A stretch of DNA of 64,000 nt from NCBI RefSeq assembly GCF_000420085.1, contig NZ_ATUG01000002.1, positions 1,426,001-1,490,000 on the forward strand. Direction: 5' to 3'. Origin of the DNA: Desulfospira joergensenii DSM 10085 (lineage in GTDB: Bacteria; Desulfobacterota; Desulfobacteria; Desulfobacterales; Desulfobacteraceae). Of the stretch, positions 1 to 8,844 are shown piece after piece. The stretch's first letter is position 1, and the number at the start of each line of letters is the position of its first letter. The notes beneath the pieces were generated by a model. The model had not been told where the DNA came from. It saw only the letters and a program-made list of their open reading frames with translations, and searched no databases. The position numbers were made by a program, and so were the translations under genes.

Positions 1-1134
1 AAGGATGTCCAGGGCAAGGTGACCATGACCCTTGAGGAGCCGGTTCCCTGGGATCAGGTCCTGGACCTGGTCCTTAAAATGAACAGCCTGGGGAAAAAAA
101 TGGAAGGGAATGTGATCCGGATTGCCACCCTGGAGACCCTGAAAACCGAAGAACTGGCCAGGCAGGATGCCATTGCCGCCATCAAGAAATCCCAGGAACA
201 AAAAGAGAGTCTTGAGCCCCTGATTACCGAGTATATCCCCATCAACTATTCAGATGCAGCCAAAGATATCGAGCCCCATATCAAACCCATCCTGACCAAG
301 GAACGGGGAAATCTGTCCGTTGACCAGCGGACCAATATGATCATCGTCACGGATACCCAGGCCAAGGTCGATCATATCCTGGAGATGATTTACAGGCTGG
401 ATACGGTGACTCCCCAGATCATCATTGAGGCAAAAATCGTGGAGGTGACCAAGAAATTTTCCAGGAAGCTGGGAATCGGATGGAACCTTTCCAATGCTTC
501 GGGGGCTACCTCGGGTTTTATCGACGATTTTGACTTATCGCTCAATAGTTCCGGAATCGCCGGGGATTTTTCATTTTTCAGGCTGTTCGGCTCATCCGTC
601 ACTGCACTGAACGCTCAGCTGGAGGCATCAGAGGAACAGGGAGACGTGAAGATCGTCTCTTCTCCCCGGATTCTGACCCTGGACAATAAAAAGGCCAGGA
701 TCAAGCAAGGGGTGGAGTATGCCTATCTGGAGAGGGATGATTCCGGCGGATCCTCCGTCAAATTCAAGGACATTGACCTGCTCCTGGAGGTGACCCCCCA
801 TGTTACCCCGGATAAGAGGATCTCAATGACGGTCAAGCTGACCAAAAATGATCTCGCCGGCGAAACCACAACCGGGGTTCCGACCCTTAACACCAATGAG
901 GCGGAAACCGAACTGCTGGTCAACAACCAGGACACCGTGGTCATCGGTGGGATTGTCAAAACAACCAAAACAGATAATAATAAAGGTCTTCCCTTTCTCA
1001 CCGGAATCCCGGTTCTGGGCCACTTGTTCGGAAGCACCTCAAAGGAAGATGACAGAAACGAACTGCTCATCTTCATGACCCCGTCCATTGTCCAGCTTGA
1101 ACAAAAACGGAATGTCAGGGCAACCTCGGATTAA
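1..1134 (+). CDS. pilQ: Type IV pilus secretin PilQ, C-terminal part (gene begins before the window)
   Basis: Outer-membrane secretin through which the type IV pilus passes. The reading frame is open from base 1, so the start lies upstream; 377 residues are present. The first ~45 residues resemble the short secretin/TonB N-terminal (STN-like) repeat. A secretin_N-like domain follows around residues 70-135. The beta-barrel secretin domain then runs to about residue 365. It includes SSPRILTLDNKKA and the family hallmark GLPFLTGIPVLGHLFG, followed by ELLIFMTPSIV. The short tail after the last strand is normal for PilQ. It is the last gene of its transcription unit and is followed by a strong hairpin terminator. 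A related secretin such as GspD is less likely because of the short N-terminal repeats, but pilMNOP neighbours are outside the window, so pilQ itself is an inference. Confidence 0.88.
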   Translation, partial: KDVQGKVTMTLEEPVPWDQVLDLVLKMNSLGKKMEGNVIRIATLETLKTEELARQDAIAAIKKSQEQKESLEPLITEYIPINYSDAAKDIEPHIKPILTKERGNLSVDQRTNMIIVTDTQAKVDHILEMIYRLDTVTPQIIIEAKIVEVTKKFSRKLGIGWNLSNASGATSGFIDDFDLSLNSSGIAGDFSFFRLFGSSVTALNAQLEASEEQGDVKIVSSPRILTLDNKKARIKQGVEYAYLERDDSGGSSVKFKDIDLLLEVTPHVTPDKRISMTVKLTKNDLAGETTTGVPTLNTNEAETELLVNNQDTVVIGGIVKTTKTDNNKGLPFLTGIPVLGHLFGSTSKEDDRNELLIFMTPSIVQLEQKRNVRATSD

Positions 1135-1178
1135 TTACGGCTCTGCCTGAGAGAATGAACCCTGATGTTGTAACCATT

Positions 1179-1228
1179 GGAAAGGTTTCAGTTCCAAAAC
1201 AATCGGAACTGAAACCTTTCCGGTTTTT
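1179..1228 (+). terminator. Rho-independent terminator after pilQ
   Basis: A perfect 17-bp inverted repeat (1179-1195 with 1205-1221) and a 9-nt loop are followed by GGTTTTT. It lies 44 bp after the pilQ stop, between convergent genes. The T-run is only on the plus-strand side, so it mainly serves pilQ. Confidence 0.88.
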
Positions 1229-1239
1229 GGAGGCCGGGG

Positions 1240-1992
1240 TTATTTCAGTTCGGATATCTTTTCATCGGCTTTTCTGGCCAGCCCGGAATTTTTCGGCGAA
1301 AGATGTCTGACCTTTTTCCATGATCGCAGGGCCTTTGTGCGATCTCCTTTTTTTTCGTAGGCCTGGGCAAGGTCGGCGAGGAAAATGGCTGTTTTCGGAG
1401 ACCGGTTAAGACAGGTGTGAAGGTAATCAAGGGCCCTGTCCGTCTGACCGGTCTGAAGATAGACCTGAGCCAGTCCGTGGGAGGCGGTGACAAATCCGGG
1501 AAAAAGATCAAGGGATTTTTTAAAATAGGTTTCCGCCCTGGAAAATTCTTTTTTTTCCAGATATGCCCAGCCGATATTTGAAAGGGGAAAATGGGGGGTG
1601 GGATATAGAAGGTTGCCCAAAAGACTTTTAAATGTCTCTATGGCCAGGTCCCATTTGTTTTGCCTCAGGTAGGCAGCCCCTAAATTGTTTACGGCATCCA
1701 TGTAATCCGGTTTCAGATTCAAGGCCTTTTTAAAAGAGGCGGCTGCCAAATCATTTCTTTTTTTGCCCATATATGCCAGCCCCAGGCTGTTGTGAAGATA
1801 GGGGTCGTCGGGGATGCTCTTTTCAGCTTCGAGCAGCTTGGTCAGGGCGACGGTATAATTCCCCTGCCTGAGAAAGATCTCCCCTTCCGTTTTAATGGCC
1901 TGGCCGATATTGGTTTGGTTGGGGCGATGGGCAGACCCGGCACAGGAAATCAGAAAAAATCCTGCAAGAATTAAAAATAGAAAATTCTTCAT
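1240..1992 (-). CDS. TPR-repeat lipoprotein (PilF/PilW-like)
   Basis: 250 residues. The N terminus has a lipoprotein signal: a hydrophobic stretch of about 12 residues, then the lipobox LISC, which gives Cys17 as the lipidated residue. About five or six tetratricopeptide repeats follow, for example LHNSLGLAYMGKKRNDLAAA and AVNNLGAAYLRQNKWDLAIE. This architecture matches the pilotin PilF/PilW that assembles PilQ multimers. A pilQ-type gene lies convergently next to it, but TPR lipoproteins have many roles, so the pilus link is inference. It is the last gene of the minus-strand serS-thrC-LysM operon, 22 bp after the LysM gene. Confidence 0.75.
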   Translation of the reverse strand: MKNFLFLILAGFFLISCAGSAHRPNQTNIGQAIKTEGEIFLRQGNYTVALTKLLEAEKSIPDDPYLHNSLGLAYMGKKRNDLAAASFKKALNLKPDYMDAVNNLGAAYLRQNKWDLAIETFKSLLGNLLYPTPHFPLSNIGWAYLEKKEFSRAETYFKKSLDLFPGFVTASHGLAQVYLQTGQTDRALDYLHTCLNRSPKTAIFLADLAQAYEKKGDRTKALRSWKKVRHLSPKNSGLARKADEKISELK

Positions 1993-2014
1993 TGCGATAA
2001 TTCCCCGTATGGTT

Positions 2015-3499
2015 TTAATTTAATTGAATCAGGTCAATGTTTTCAGAGGTCAAAAAATCCTGGGCAGAGGAGTCAAGGGGAGTCCAGGAAATGAAAAGCT
2101 TTTTATCATTTCCCAGGGCATAGATTCCTGAAATGGTTTCCACCATTCCCTGCCGGGTAAAAGGGGGATCTTCCCAGGTGGTATAGCCCAGGTGGGCCAG
2201 CAGGGTGACGCAGATCTCCCTTGCCGTGAGGTCGGGTGAAACAAACAGGACATCATATCCCCGCTTCGTCAGAGCATCGATTGCAAGTCCAAATACTTTT
2301 CCCGCATTAATGAGAAGATCGGCCCGGTCTTTGAAAATTATCCTCCCCAACAGGGCTGACATCTCGATATTTTCCACGGAAAAGAGGACTTTTTCTTCCG
2401 GATGATAGGTAAGCCCCATGGCGGGCAGAAGACCTCCGAGCACATCATCCAGAGAGGCGGGTACACGGACACCCTGTTCCCTGGCCAGGGTTTCGGCTTC
2501 GTGAATAACCTGATTTATTCCCATGGTTTTCAACTGAGCCCAGTAAGATTTAACGCTTTGGAGCAATAAATCGTCAAAGGAGTTCTCCCGGGGCAGAATT
2601 AATATTCTGCCCTGGTCCCCGGTTTCAATGACCGGAGTTCTGGAAAGATCCAACTCCACATCGGGGAGGGGAGGTTTTCCCGGGAAATGCATGGTTCCCT
2701 GGTTGATGATGGTACCCTGAATCAGCGAGGCATAGCGTTTCAACTGCTGTATCTTATGCTCCTGGACTACGGGCAGGGCTTTTATCTGCTTTTCAAGGGC
2801 GGGGGAATTTTGTCCTGTCATGAAGGTGGTCCCCTGCTCAAGAAAGGATTCAAACCAGGACTGGGACAGAATGGCCGGATCCGGTATTTTGACCCGGGAT
2901 CCCCGGTAAACGATGTCGATATCTTTTACATCGGGATTGAGGCGGGAGAAAACCTCTTTTCCCTGGGCAGATACTCCGCCCCCTTTTTTCAGGAAGGCAG
3001 AGTCCAAAAGTTCGGAAACGGTGTCTCCGGGCTGGACGGTGTGTTCGGTAATAAAGGAGGATAGAGAATTCCGGGGTTCCGGAGCCGAGGAGAATTCAAC
3101 CACTGGAACCTCCACAATGCCTTGGCTGTCCTGTTCATAGGATTTTTTATTTATCCGTTTCAGGGGGATGAGGATATTGATTCCCGGCAATATGGCGTCA
3201 ATATTGTTGATGTCGGGGTTGATGCTTTTAAATATCTTTAAAAAGAAGGGGAAATCCTTTTCCGAAATTTCCCCTTTCTGCCTGAAGATCTTATAGAGCC
3301 AGTCATCTTTTTTAACGATATAGGGCTCGCAAAGGAAATCCTTACCTTCAAAGGCAAAGATGGAATACTGTTTATAGGAGGTTTTTACCGTTTTGGCATC
3401 CAGGGATCCGGTTCTGCCCGGGAGGATACAAAGCAGGCTTAGGACCAAAAAGGCAAGCATGGTTCCGGACGATTTTTTAGGGTAAAATACTTTCATCAT
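2015..3499 (-). CDS. Secreted LysM-domain protein, function unknown
   Basis: 494 residues. The N terminus is a signal peptide: lysines, then the hydrophobic stretch MLAFLVLSLLCILPG, with cleavage likely near residue 36. Two LysM-like modules are visible. One is at about residues 58-112, with a pattern of the type YIVKKDDWLYKIFRQKG...INPDINNID...ILPGINILIPL. The second is at about 150-205 (HTVQPGDTVSELL...NPDVKDIDIVYRGSRVKIP). LysM binds peptidoglycan or related glycans. The C-terminal 250 residues match no family I recognise. The start codon overlaps the thrC stop as ATGA, so the two genes are translationally coupled. Residence in the periplasm or at the cell surface is inferred. Confidence 0.72.
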   Translation of the reverse strand: MMKVFYPKKSSGTMLAFLVLSLLCILPGRTGSLDAKTVKTSYKQYSIFAFEGKDFLCEPYIVKKDDWLYKIFRQKGEISEKDFPFFLKIFKSINPDINNIDAILPGINILIPLKRINKKSYEQDSQGIVEVPVVEFSSAPEPRNSLSSFITEHTVQPGDTVSELLDSAFLKKGGGVSAQGKEVFSRLNPDVKDIDIVYRGSRVKIPDPAILSQSWFESFLEQGTTFMTGQNSPALEKQIKALPVVQEHKIQQLKRYASLIQGTIINQGTMHFPGKPPLPDVELDLSRTPVIETGDQGRILILPRENSFDDLLLQSVKSYWAQLKTMGINQVIHEAETLAREQGVRVPASLDDVLGGLLPAMGLTYHPEEKVLFSVENIEMSALLGRIIFKDRADLLINAGKVFGLAIDALTKRGYDVLFVSPDLTAREICVTLLAHLGYTTWEDPPFTRQGMVETISGIYALGNDKKLFISWTPLDSSAQDFLTSENIDLIQLN

Positions 3500-5001
3500 T
3501 TACTTGGGTGAAGCGCCAGTTTTTTTGCGATTTTTCCGGCAATATCCTTTACAAAGACTTTAAAGTCCCGATCGTTCAATCTTTTTTCCTGGGACGGCAC
3601 CATTTGGGGATCGTCCGGTGAAATCAATTCCGGCAGATTGATAAACCCCGGATCCGGCTGGATCTGATATGCCTCCGGGATTTGCTTTTTAAAGTAGAGG
3701 TCCTGGAACTCGGAAAATTTAATGGCATGGGCCGTGGCGTCCAGAATAGCGGTCTCCTTTTGAGAGACCAGGTTCAGTTCATGGGCCCGGACCAGTCCGG
3801 CAAGACATTCTCCTCCCTGGGTGCAGGTGATATGGCCGTTTTTGTTGGCCGTCAGCTGCCAGTCCATTATAGATTGTTCCCTGACCTGGACGAAAAAAAC
3901 ATTCTGGCCGCCCGAAGCCCGGTTGTACTTCCTGGTGATTCCAATGACCCGGGGCATGGAAACCGGGTTGCCGATCATGGCGGCCTGGGCCACGCTGGGC
4001 CGGGTGTCAACAGGCCTGAACTTTCTTTTGTCCTCGTCGGGTTCAAGGTAGTATTGAAAAACCGGATCTGCATGTTCCGACTGAACCCCGATGATTTTCG
4101 GAAGCCGGTCTATGATCCCGGCATCCAGGAATTTCAAAAATCCGTTCATGACGGCGGAGATATTGCCGGCATTGCCGATGGGAACCACCACGACCTTGTT
4201 CTCCATGTCCCAGTCGAAATCCTGGGCGATTTCGTAAGAAAAGGATTCCTGTCCCAGGATTCGCCAGGCGTTTTTGGAATTGAGGAGCACTACGGCATAC
4301 CGGGAGGAAAGGTATTCGACGATTTTCATGCAGTCATCAAACACTCCAGGAATCTCAAAGACGTTGGCCCCGCTTCCCAGGGGCTGGGAAAGCTGCTGGG
4401 TGGTGACCTTTTTATGGGGCAGAAGAACCGCAGACTTGATCAATCCTCCCAGGTAGGATGAATAAAGGGCTGCAGCCGCTGAAGTGTCGCCGGTGGAGGC
4501 GCATACGGCAATGACATCGGATACCAGGTTTTGGTCAAGAAGATACTTGATGCTGGACAGGGCGCTGGCCATGCCCCTGTCCTTAAAAGATGCACTGGGA
4601 TTCTGACCGTCATTTTTATAGAAAAAATTGAGTCCGGTTTTCTCCCGGAGAAAAGGGCTGGCCTCAACCACCGGTGTATGACCTTCTCCCAGGTAGATGA
4701 TGGAACTGAGGGGAATCTCAGGACCGATAAATTCATGGTATCGATAGATGCCTTTGAGGGCGGGGATCTTGAGCATTTTTCGATAATCCAGAATTCTCTG
4801 CCAGGTTTTTCCGGGGATTTTTTTCAGGTCCTTGGCATTTCTGTCATGGATAAGAAGCACCTGGCTGCATTCGCTGCAGACATAGAGAAGCCGGGTAACG
4901 GGAAACTCGGCGCCGCAGCCCAGACATTTATAGTAGAGTTCCCCCCGGGGCTCGGGGATGATATGGGGCCGGATATCCTCCGGAAAGAGATCAAGATTCA
5001 T
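3496..5001 (-). CDS. thrC: Threonine synthase
   Basis: Converts O-phosphohomoserine to threonine with pyridoxal phosphate (PLP), the last step of threonine synthesis. 501 residues. An N-terminal zinc-ribbon-like segment has Cys26/Cys29 and Cys42/Cys45. The PLP lysine is Lys140 in [10 protein letters not shown]. The phosphate-binding region is recognisable in [19 protein letters not shown]. The zinc ribbon and length fit the subgroup found in deltaproteobacteria and archaea rather than the E. coli type. The start overlaps the end of serS by 11 bp and the stop overlaps the LysM gene. The three genes therefore form one operon transcribed from the serS promoter. Confidence 0.93.
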   Translation of the reverse strand: MNLDLFPEDIRPHIIPEPRGELYYKCLGCGAEFPVTRLLYVCSECSQVLLIHDRNAKDLKKIPGKTWQRILDYRKMLKIPALKGIYRYHEFIGPEIPLSSIIYLGEGHTPVVEASPFLREKTGLNFFYKNDGQNPSASFKDRGMASALSSIKYLLDQNLVSDVIAVCASTGDTSAAAALYSSYLGGLIKSAVLLPHKKVTTQQLSQPLGSGANVFEIPGVFDDCMKIVEYLSSRYAVVLLNSKNAWRILGQESFSYEIAQDFDWDMENKVVVVPIGNAGNISAVMNGFLKFLDAGIIDRLPKIIGVQSEHADPVFQYYLEPDEDKRKFRPVDTRPSVAQAAMIGNPVSMPRVIGITRKYNRASGGQNVFFVQVREQSIMDWQLTANKNGHITCTQGGECLAGLVRAHELNLVSQKETAILDATAHAIKFSEFQDLYFKKQIPEAYQIQPDPGFINLPELISPDDPQMVPSQEKRLNDRDFKVFVKDIAGKIAKKLALHPSK

Positions 5002-6271
5002 TTTGGATAACCGTCTGGCCCCCCATGTACGGAATCAGAGCTTCGGGCACCTTAACGGTTCCGTCTGCCTGTTGATAATTTTCAAGAATGGCGGCAAATG
5101 TCCTTCCCACTGCCAGGCCTGATCCGTTCAGGGTATGGCAGAACTCCGTCTTCTTGGCATTTTTTCTCTTAAACCGGATATTGGCCCTCCGGGCCTGAAA
5201 ATCGAGGCAGTTGCTGCAGGATGATATTTCCCTGTACTTGTCCTGCCCCGGCATCCAGACCTCAATGTCATAGGTTTTTGTGGCTGAAAACCCCAGATCG
5301 CCGGTGCACAGGGTCACCACCCGGTAGGGCAGTTCCAGACGCTGGAGAATGGTTTCCGCATTGGATAAGAGGGATTCCAGCTCATCAAAGGAGGATTCAG
5401 GAGTGCAGACTTTGACCATCTCCACTTTATTGAACTGGTGCTGGCGGATCAATCCCTTGGTATCCCGTCCGTAGGAACCGGCCTCGGATCTGAAGCAGGG
5501 GGTATAGGCGGTAAATTTCAAAGGAAGCTGGTCCTCGGTAAGGATCTCCCGGGCATAGATATTGGTGATGGGAACCTCGGAGGTGGGAATCAGGTAGTAA
5601 TCCCACCCTTCCAGCTTGAACAGATCCTCTTCAAACTTGGGTAGCTGACCGGTTCCGGTCATGGTGGTCCGGTTGACGATAAAAGGGGGGAGAGCCTCTT
5701 TGTATCCGTGTTCCAGGGTATGGATGTCCAGCATAAAGTTGATCAGGGCCCGTTCCATCCTGGCCCCGGAACCCAGGTAGAGGGGAAACCTGGATCCGGC
5801 CAATTTGGTTGCCCTTCCAAGATCCAGAATTCCTAGGTCTTCCCCTATATCTCCATGATCCTTAACGGGAAAATCAAATTCCGGGAGAATGCCCTGGGTT
5901 TTTTCCAGGCGGTTTTCGGTATCGTCCTTTCCCTTGGGCACGTCATCATGGGGCAGGTTGGGAAGTGTGATTAAAAAATTGTTAATGGTTTCCTCAACCC
6001 CGGACAGGTCTTTGTCAAGATCTTTGATCCTCTCGGAAACTTTGCGCATTTTTTCTATACTGGACTGGGCATCCTGACCCGATTTTTTCATTTGAGCGAT
6101 TTCATCGGAAGCCGTATTCCTCTCGTGTCGAAGCTCTTCGATTTCCATGAGTAGGGCTTTTCTTTTTGCTTCATTTTCAAGGAATTCTGAGAAATCAATG
6201 TCTGCTCCCCTTTTTTCCATTCCTTTTTGTACAATGTTCAAGTCATTTGTTATCTGTTTTATATCTAACAT
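4991..6271 (-). CDS. serS: Seryl-tRNA synthetase
   Basis: Charges tRNA-Ser and tRNA-Sec with serine. 426 residues, the normal length. The N-terminal ~110 residues form the long antiparallel coiled-coil tRNA-binding arm, rich in charged heptads. The class II catalytic core follows, with motif 2 ([28 protein letters not shown]) and the C-terminal motif 3 region ([20 protein letters not shown]). The reading frame is open 14 codons further upstream. I chose the ATG at 6271 because it gives the family N terminus MLDIKQI and has AAGGA 7 nt ahead of it. It is the first gene of the serS-thrC-LysM-TPR operon. Confidence 0.96.
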   Translation of the reverse strand: MLDIKQITNDLNIVQKGMEKRGADIDFSEFLENEAKRKALLMEIEELRHERNTASDEIAQMKKSGQDAQSSIEKMRKVSERIKDLDKDLSGVEETINNFLITLPNLPHDDVPKGKDDTENRLEKTQGILPEFDFPVKDHGDIGEDLGILDLGRATKLAGSRFPLYLGSGARMERALINFMLDIHTLEHGYKEALPPFIVNRTTMTGTGQLPKFEEDLFKLEGWDYYLIPTSEVPITNIYAREILTEDQLPLKFTAYTPCFRSEAGSYGRDTKGLIRQHQFNKVEMVKVCTPESSFDELESLLSNAETILQRLELPYRVVTLCTGDLGFSATKTYDIEVWMPGQDKYREISSCSNCLDFQARRANIRFKRKNAKKTEFCHTLNGSGLAVGRTFAAILENYQQADGTVKVPEALIPYMGGQTVIQNES

Positions 6272-6341
6272 TTCGATCCTTGCGTTTACCGGTTTGCGGG
6301 TTGCCAATATCATATCTGATAAGATTCTTCACAATTTTACT

Positions 6342-6370
6342 CTGATAGCACGGGGCCTGTAAACAGTCAA
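6342..6370 (-). promoter_or_regulatory. Predicted sigma-70 promoter for the serS operon
   Basis: On the minus strand TTGACT (6365-6370) is separated by 17 bp from TATCAG (6342-6347), about 70 bp upstream of the serS start. The match is moderate. Confidence 0.45.
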
Positions 6371-6447
6371 TGATTATTGCAGGTTGACAAGCGGGGTCAT
6401 GTGTATAATATTTCTTAAAAACTTTTTAGCCCAAGGAAAAATGAATT

Positions 6448-7038
6448 ATGGAAGAAATGAAAAACACAAAAAACAGCGTGCTGGCTCAGGTCGATGAAAG
6501 GTTCGGCGCTCTAACGGAAGAAGAACTGGGAAAAAAGTCTGAAGCCATTGAAGAAAAGCTGTTTGAATTTGCTAACTTTATGGAATCCCAGCTGTCACTT
6601 TTATATACTCCCTTAAATAGTAAAATTATCCAGACCGAGTCCATCATTGAAAGAACTCTCCAGATTGAAAAGGGAGTTATCCTGCCCGTATTCACCGAGG
6701 CAAAAAATTCCTTTCTTCTTTATAAAATCAGTGATTTTGCCAAGGACCTTGTCATCAACTCAGATGGTATCCTGGAACCTGACCCGGGCCGGTGCAAGAA
6801 GATCTTCCTGGAAGAGGTGGACATTGCCATCATTCCCGGGCTTGCATTTGATGATAAGGGCGGCCGGGTGGGGTTTGGCAATAATTACTATACCAAACTG
6901 ATCACCAAACTGCCGGAAACCTGCAGAAAGGTGGCTCTTGCCTATGAAGAGCAGATGGTGGATCAGGTCCACATGGAATCAAGGAAGTTCACCCTGGATA
7001 TTATTATTACGGATGAGCGTGTAATCTATAAGATATAG
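6448..7038 (+). CDS. 5-formyltetrahydrofolate cyclo-ligase family protein
   Basis: Converts 5-formyl-THF to 5,10-methenyl-THF using ATP, salvaging a storage form of one-carbon folate. 196 residues. The diagnostic C-terminal stretch is DIAIIPGLAFDDKGGRVGFG followed by NNYYTKLI, which corresponds to the family G-x-R-x-G-x-G-x-x-Y-Y-D motif. The usual Asp after YY is Thr here, and the N-terminal KxxLR motif is weak, so the protein is a divergent member. AAGGA lies 10 nt before the ATG. It is divergent from serS and monocistronic, ending 9 bp from the stop of the convergent K+ channel gene. Confidence 0.82.
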   Translation: MEEMKNTKNSVLAQVDERFGALTEEELGKKSEAIEEKLFEFANFMESQLSLLYTPLNSKIIQTESIIERTLQIEKGVILPVFTEAKNSFLLYKISDFAKDLVINSDGILEPDPGRCKKIFLEEVDIAIIPGLAFDDKGGRVGFGNNYYTKLITKLPETCRKVALAYEEQMVDQVHMESRKFTLDIIITDERVIYKI

Positions 7039-7047
7039 AATTTCCTC

Positions 7048-8070
7048 TTAAGAGAGGGGAGAATCATCTTTTCCGGGATTGAGGGCAGTCTGGAAGCGCT
7101 TCAGGTCCGGGGTTTTTCCCATGACAATGACCGTGTCCTTGGGCTCGATCAGGGTTTCAAAGTGAGGATTAAAATGCATTTCCCCCGATTCTTTTTTGAT
7201 GGAGATGATGATCAGGTTGAAGTCCTGGCGGATACCCGAATCTTTCAACGCCACATTGGTATACCGGGAGGATGACGGGACAAAGAGTTCTTCGATCTGG
7301 ATGGCATCATGTTTCCTGGAGAGAGCGGTATCCAGAAAGCTTCTCACACTGGGCCTCAGAAGCTTCAAACCCATGGACATGGCCCCGGTATCATAGGGCG
7401 ATTCCACCTTGTTGGCTCCGGCCACCAGAAGTTTTTTCCTGACATCGGGACTGGAGGCCCTGGCCATGATATAAATATCCGGATTGAGCTGCCGTGCCGT
7501 CAAGACCAGGAAGACATTTGCCGTATCCGTGGCCAGACAGGCCACAAGAAATCCGGCCCTTTCTATCCCCGCCTTTAGCAGAAGCTCTTCATCGGAGGCA
7601 TCCCCGATGATATGATGGATCTTGTCTTTACTGAGCGCATCCCGGAGGGATTCTTCCTGTTCAACGACCAGAAGATTGTCGGTTTCCTCGTTGATCAGAT
7701 TGCAAAGGACCCTGCCGATACGGCCGTAACCACAGACTATATAATGACCTTTGAGTTTTTGTATTTTTTTGTCCAACCGCTGCCTCCCTAGCAATGTTTT
7801 TATTTCACCCTCAATGATGGATTTGCTGATGACGCTGACCAGGTAAAGATAATACCCCCCGCCGGTGAAAATCAGGATAATGGTAAAGATCTTGCCAAAG
7901 TGATGGGTTTCATGGACCTCCATGAATCCCACAGTGCTCAGGGTGATGGCCGTCATATAAGCGGCATCCAGAAAACTCCAGTCCTCGATGAGCATATATC
8001 CTGAAATGCCGACTCCAAAAATACAGACGGCAGCCAATATGGCGATTTCAATTTTGATAAGGGGCTTCAT
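7048..8070 (-). CDS. TrkA-type two-transmembrane potassium channel
   Basis: 340 residues from the chosen ATG. Residues ~5-27 form TM1. A pore loop carries the filter-like sequence TLSTVGFMEV (TVGFM at 46-50) and TM2 is at ~60-81. A cytosolic RCK module follows: a Rossmann TrkA_N domain with GHYIVCGYGRIGRVL near residue 115, ending in a TrkA_C domain (EELFVPSSSRYTNVALKDSG...). This is the MthK/Kch layout for a ligand-gated K+ channel. The filter lacks the standard GYGD and has GFME instead. A 76-codon upstream extension overlaps the start of pcm and has no channel-like sequence, so it is excluded. There is no Shine-Dalgarno sequence before the ATG. Confidence 0.85.
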   Translation of the reverse strand: MKPLIKIEIAILAAVCIFGVGISGYMLIEDWSFLDAAYMTAITLSTVGFMEVHETHHFGKIFTIILIFTGGGYYLYLVSVISKSIIEGEIKTLLGRQRLDKKIQKLKGHYIVCGYGRIGRVLCNLINEETDNLLVVEQEESLRDALSKDKIHHIIGDASDEELLLKAGIERAGFLVACLATDTANVFLVLTARQLNPDIYIMARASSPDVRKKLLVAGANKVESPYDTGAMSMGLKLLRPSVRSFLDTALSRKHDAIQIEELFVPSSSRYTNVALKDSGIRQDFNLIIISIKKESGEMHFNPHFETLIEPKDTVIVMGKTPDLKRFQTALNPGKDDSPLS

Positions 8071-8078
8071 AAGGGGTA

Positions 8079-8107
8079 TAAATACGTTTGTTTGCGGGAA
8101 AAAGCAA
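8079..8107 (-). promoter_or_regulatory. Predicted promoter for the K+ channel gene (possibly leaderless mRNA)
   Basis: On the minus strand TTGCTT (8102-8107), a 17-bp spacer and TAAATA-complement (8079-8084, read as TATTTA) lie so close to the ATG that transcription would begin about 2-3 nt before it. Confidence 0.35.
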
Positions 8108-8178
8108 GTATGTAATGGCCGGCTCCCATGGTCGCTATCTTCTTGACGGGGGACGGGCTTGCTGATATTAAGGGGTTC

Positions 8179-8835
8179 ATGAATGACGAACCCAAAAAAT
8201 TTGCCAATTGGCGCAGGGAAATGGTTGAACGGCAGATCATTGCCAGGGGTGTGACCGATCCCCTTGTGACCGATGCCATGAATAGGGTCCCCCGCCACTT
8301 GTTCGTGAGCGAGGCCCTTGTGGACAGCGCCTATGGTGACTTCCCCCTGCCCATTGGCGAGGGACAGACCATTTCCCAGCCTTATATCATTGCCGAAATG
8401 ACCCAGTGCCTTGAACTGCAGGGAACGGAACGGGTGCTTGAAATCGGCACCGGGTCAGGCTACCAGGCGGCCGTTCTGTCCCGGATCGTTTACAAGGTCT
8501 ATACCATTGAACGGAACAACACCCTTTTTCTCCAGACCCGGAAATTGTTTGACCGGCTCAAGTATCATAATATCGTTACCCGGTACTCCGACGGCACCCA
8601 GGGGTGGCAGGAAGAAAGCCCCTTTGACGCCATCATCGTCACTGCCGGAGGAAACCAGGTTCCCCCTCCCCTGGTGGATCAGCTTGCCGTGGGGGGATGC
8701 CTGGTCATGCCCGTGGGGGGACAGCTTACCCAGGATCTGATCAAGTTGAAAAAGACCGAGTCCGGGGTGGAAACCACCAATCTGGGCGGATGCCGCTTTG
8801 TCAAGCTCATCGGTCAGCACGGATGGAGCCAATAG
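8179..8835 (+). CDS. pcm: Protein-L-isoaspartate O-methyltransferase
   Basis: Methylates L-isoaspartyl residues with S-adenosylmethionine (SAM) as the first step of repairing aged proteins. 218 residues, the usual length. The N-terminal segment MVERQIIARGV...VPRHLFV and the substrate loop with GQTISQPYIIAEMT are typical. The SAM-binding motif I is VLEIGTGSGYQAAVLS. The C-terminal part VPPPLVDQLAVGGCLVMPVG is also characteristic. The frame opens at 8128, but the ATG at 8179 is preceded by AAGGGG with 7-nt spacing and gives the family N terminus. The DUF368 gene follows after 9 bp, so they are probably co-transcribed. Confidence 0.94.
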   Translation: MNDEPKKFANWRREMVERQIIARGVTDPLVTDAMNRVPRHLFVSEALVDSAYGDFPLPIGEGQTISQPYIIAEMTQCLELQGTERVLEIGTGSGYQAAVLSRIVYKVYTIERNNTLFLQTRKLFDRLKYHNIVTRYSDGTQGWQEESPFDAIIVTAGGNQVPPPLVDQLAVGGCLVMPVGGQLTQDLIKLKKTESGVETTNLGGCRFVKLIGQHGWSQ

Positions 8836-8844
8836 GCCGGGACT

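Noticed and set aside
3682-4461. 259-codon plus-strand open frame opposite thrC
   Set aside because: It lies wholly antisense to a clearly conserved thrC, has no family resemblance and reflects GC-rich codon bias.
6384-6409. TTGACA and TATAAT boxes ahead of the 5-formyl-THF cyclo-ligase gene
   Set aside because: Both boxes are perfect, but the spacer is only 14 bp. I did not call it as a promoter, though the -10 alone may be used.
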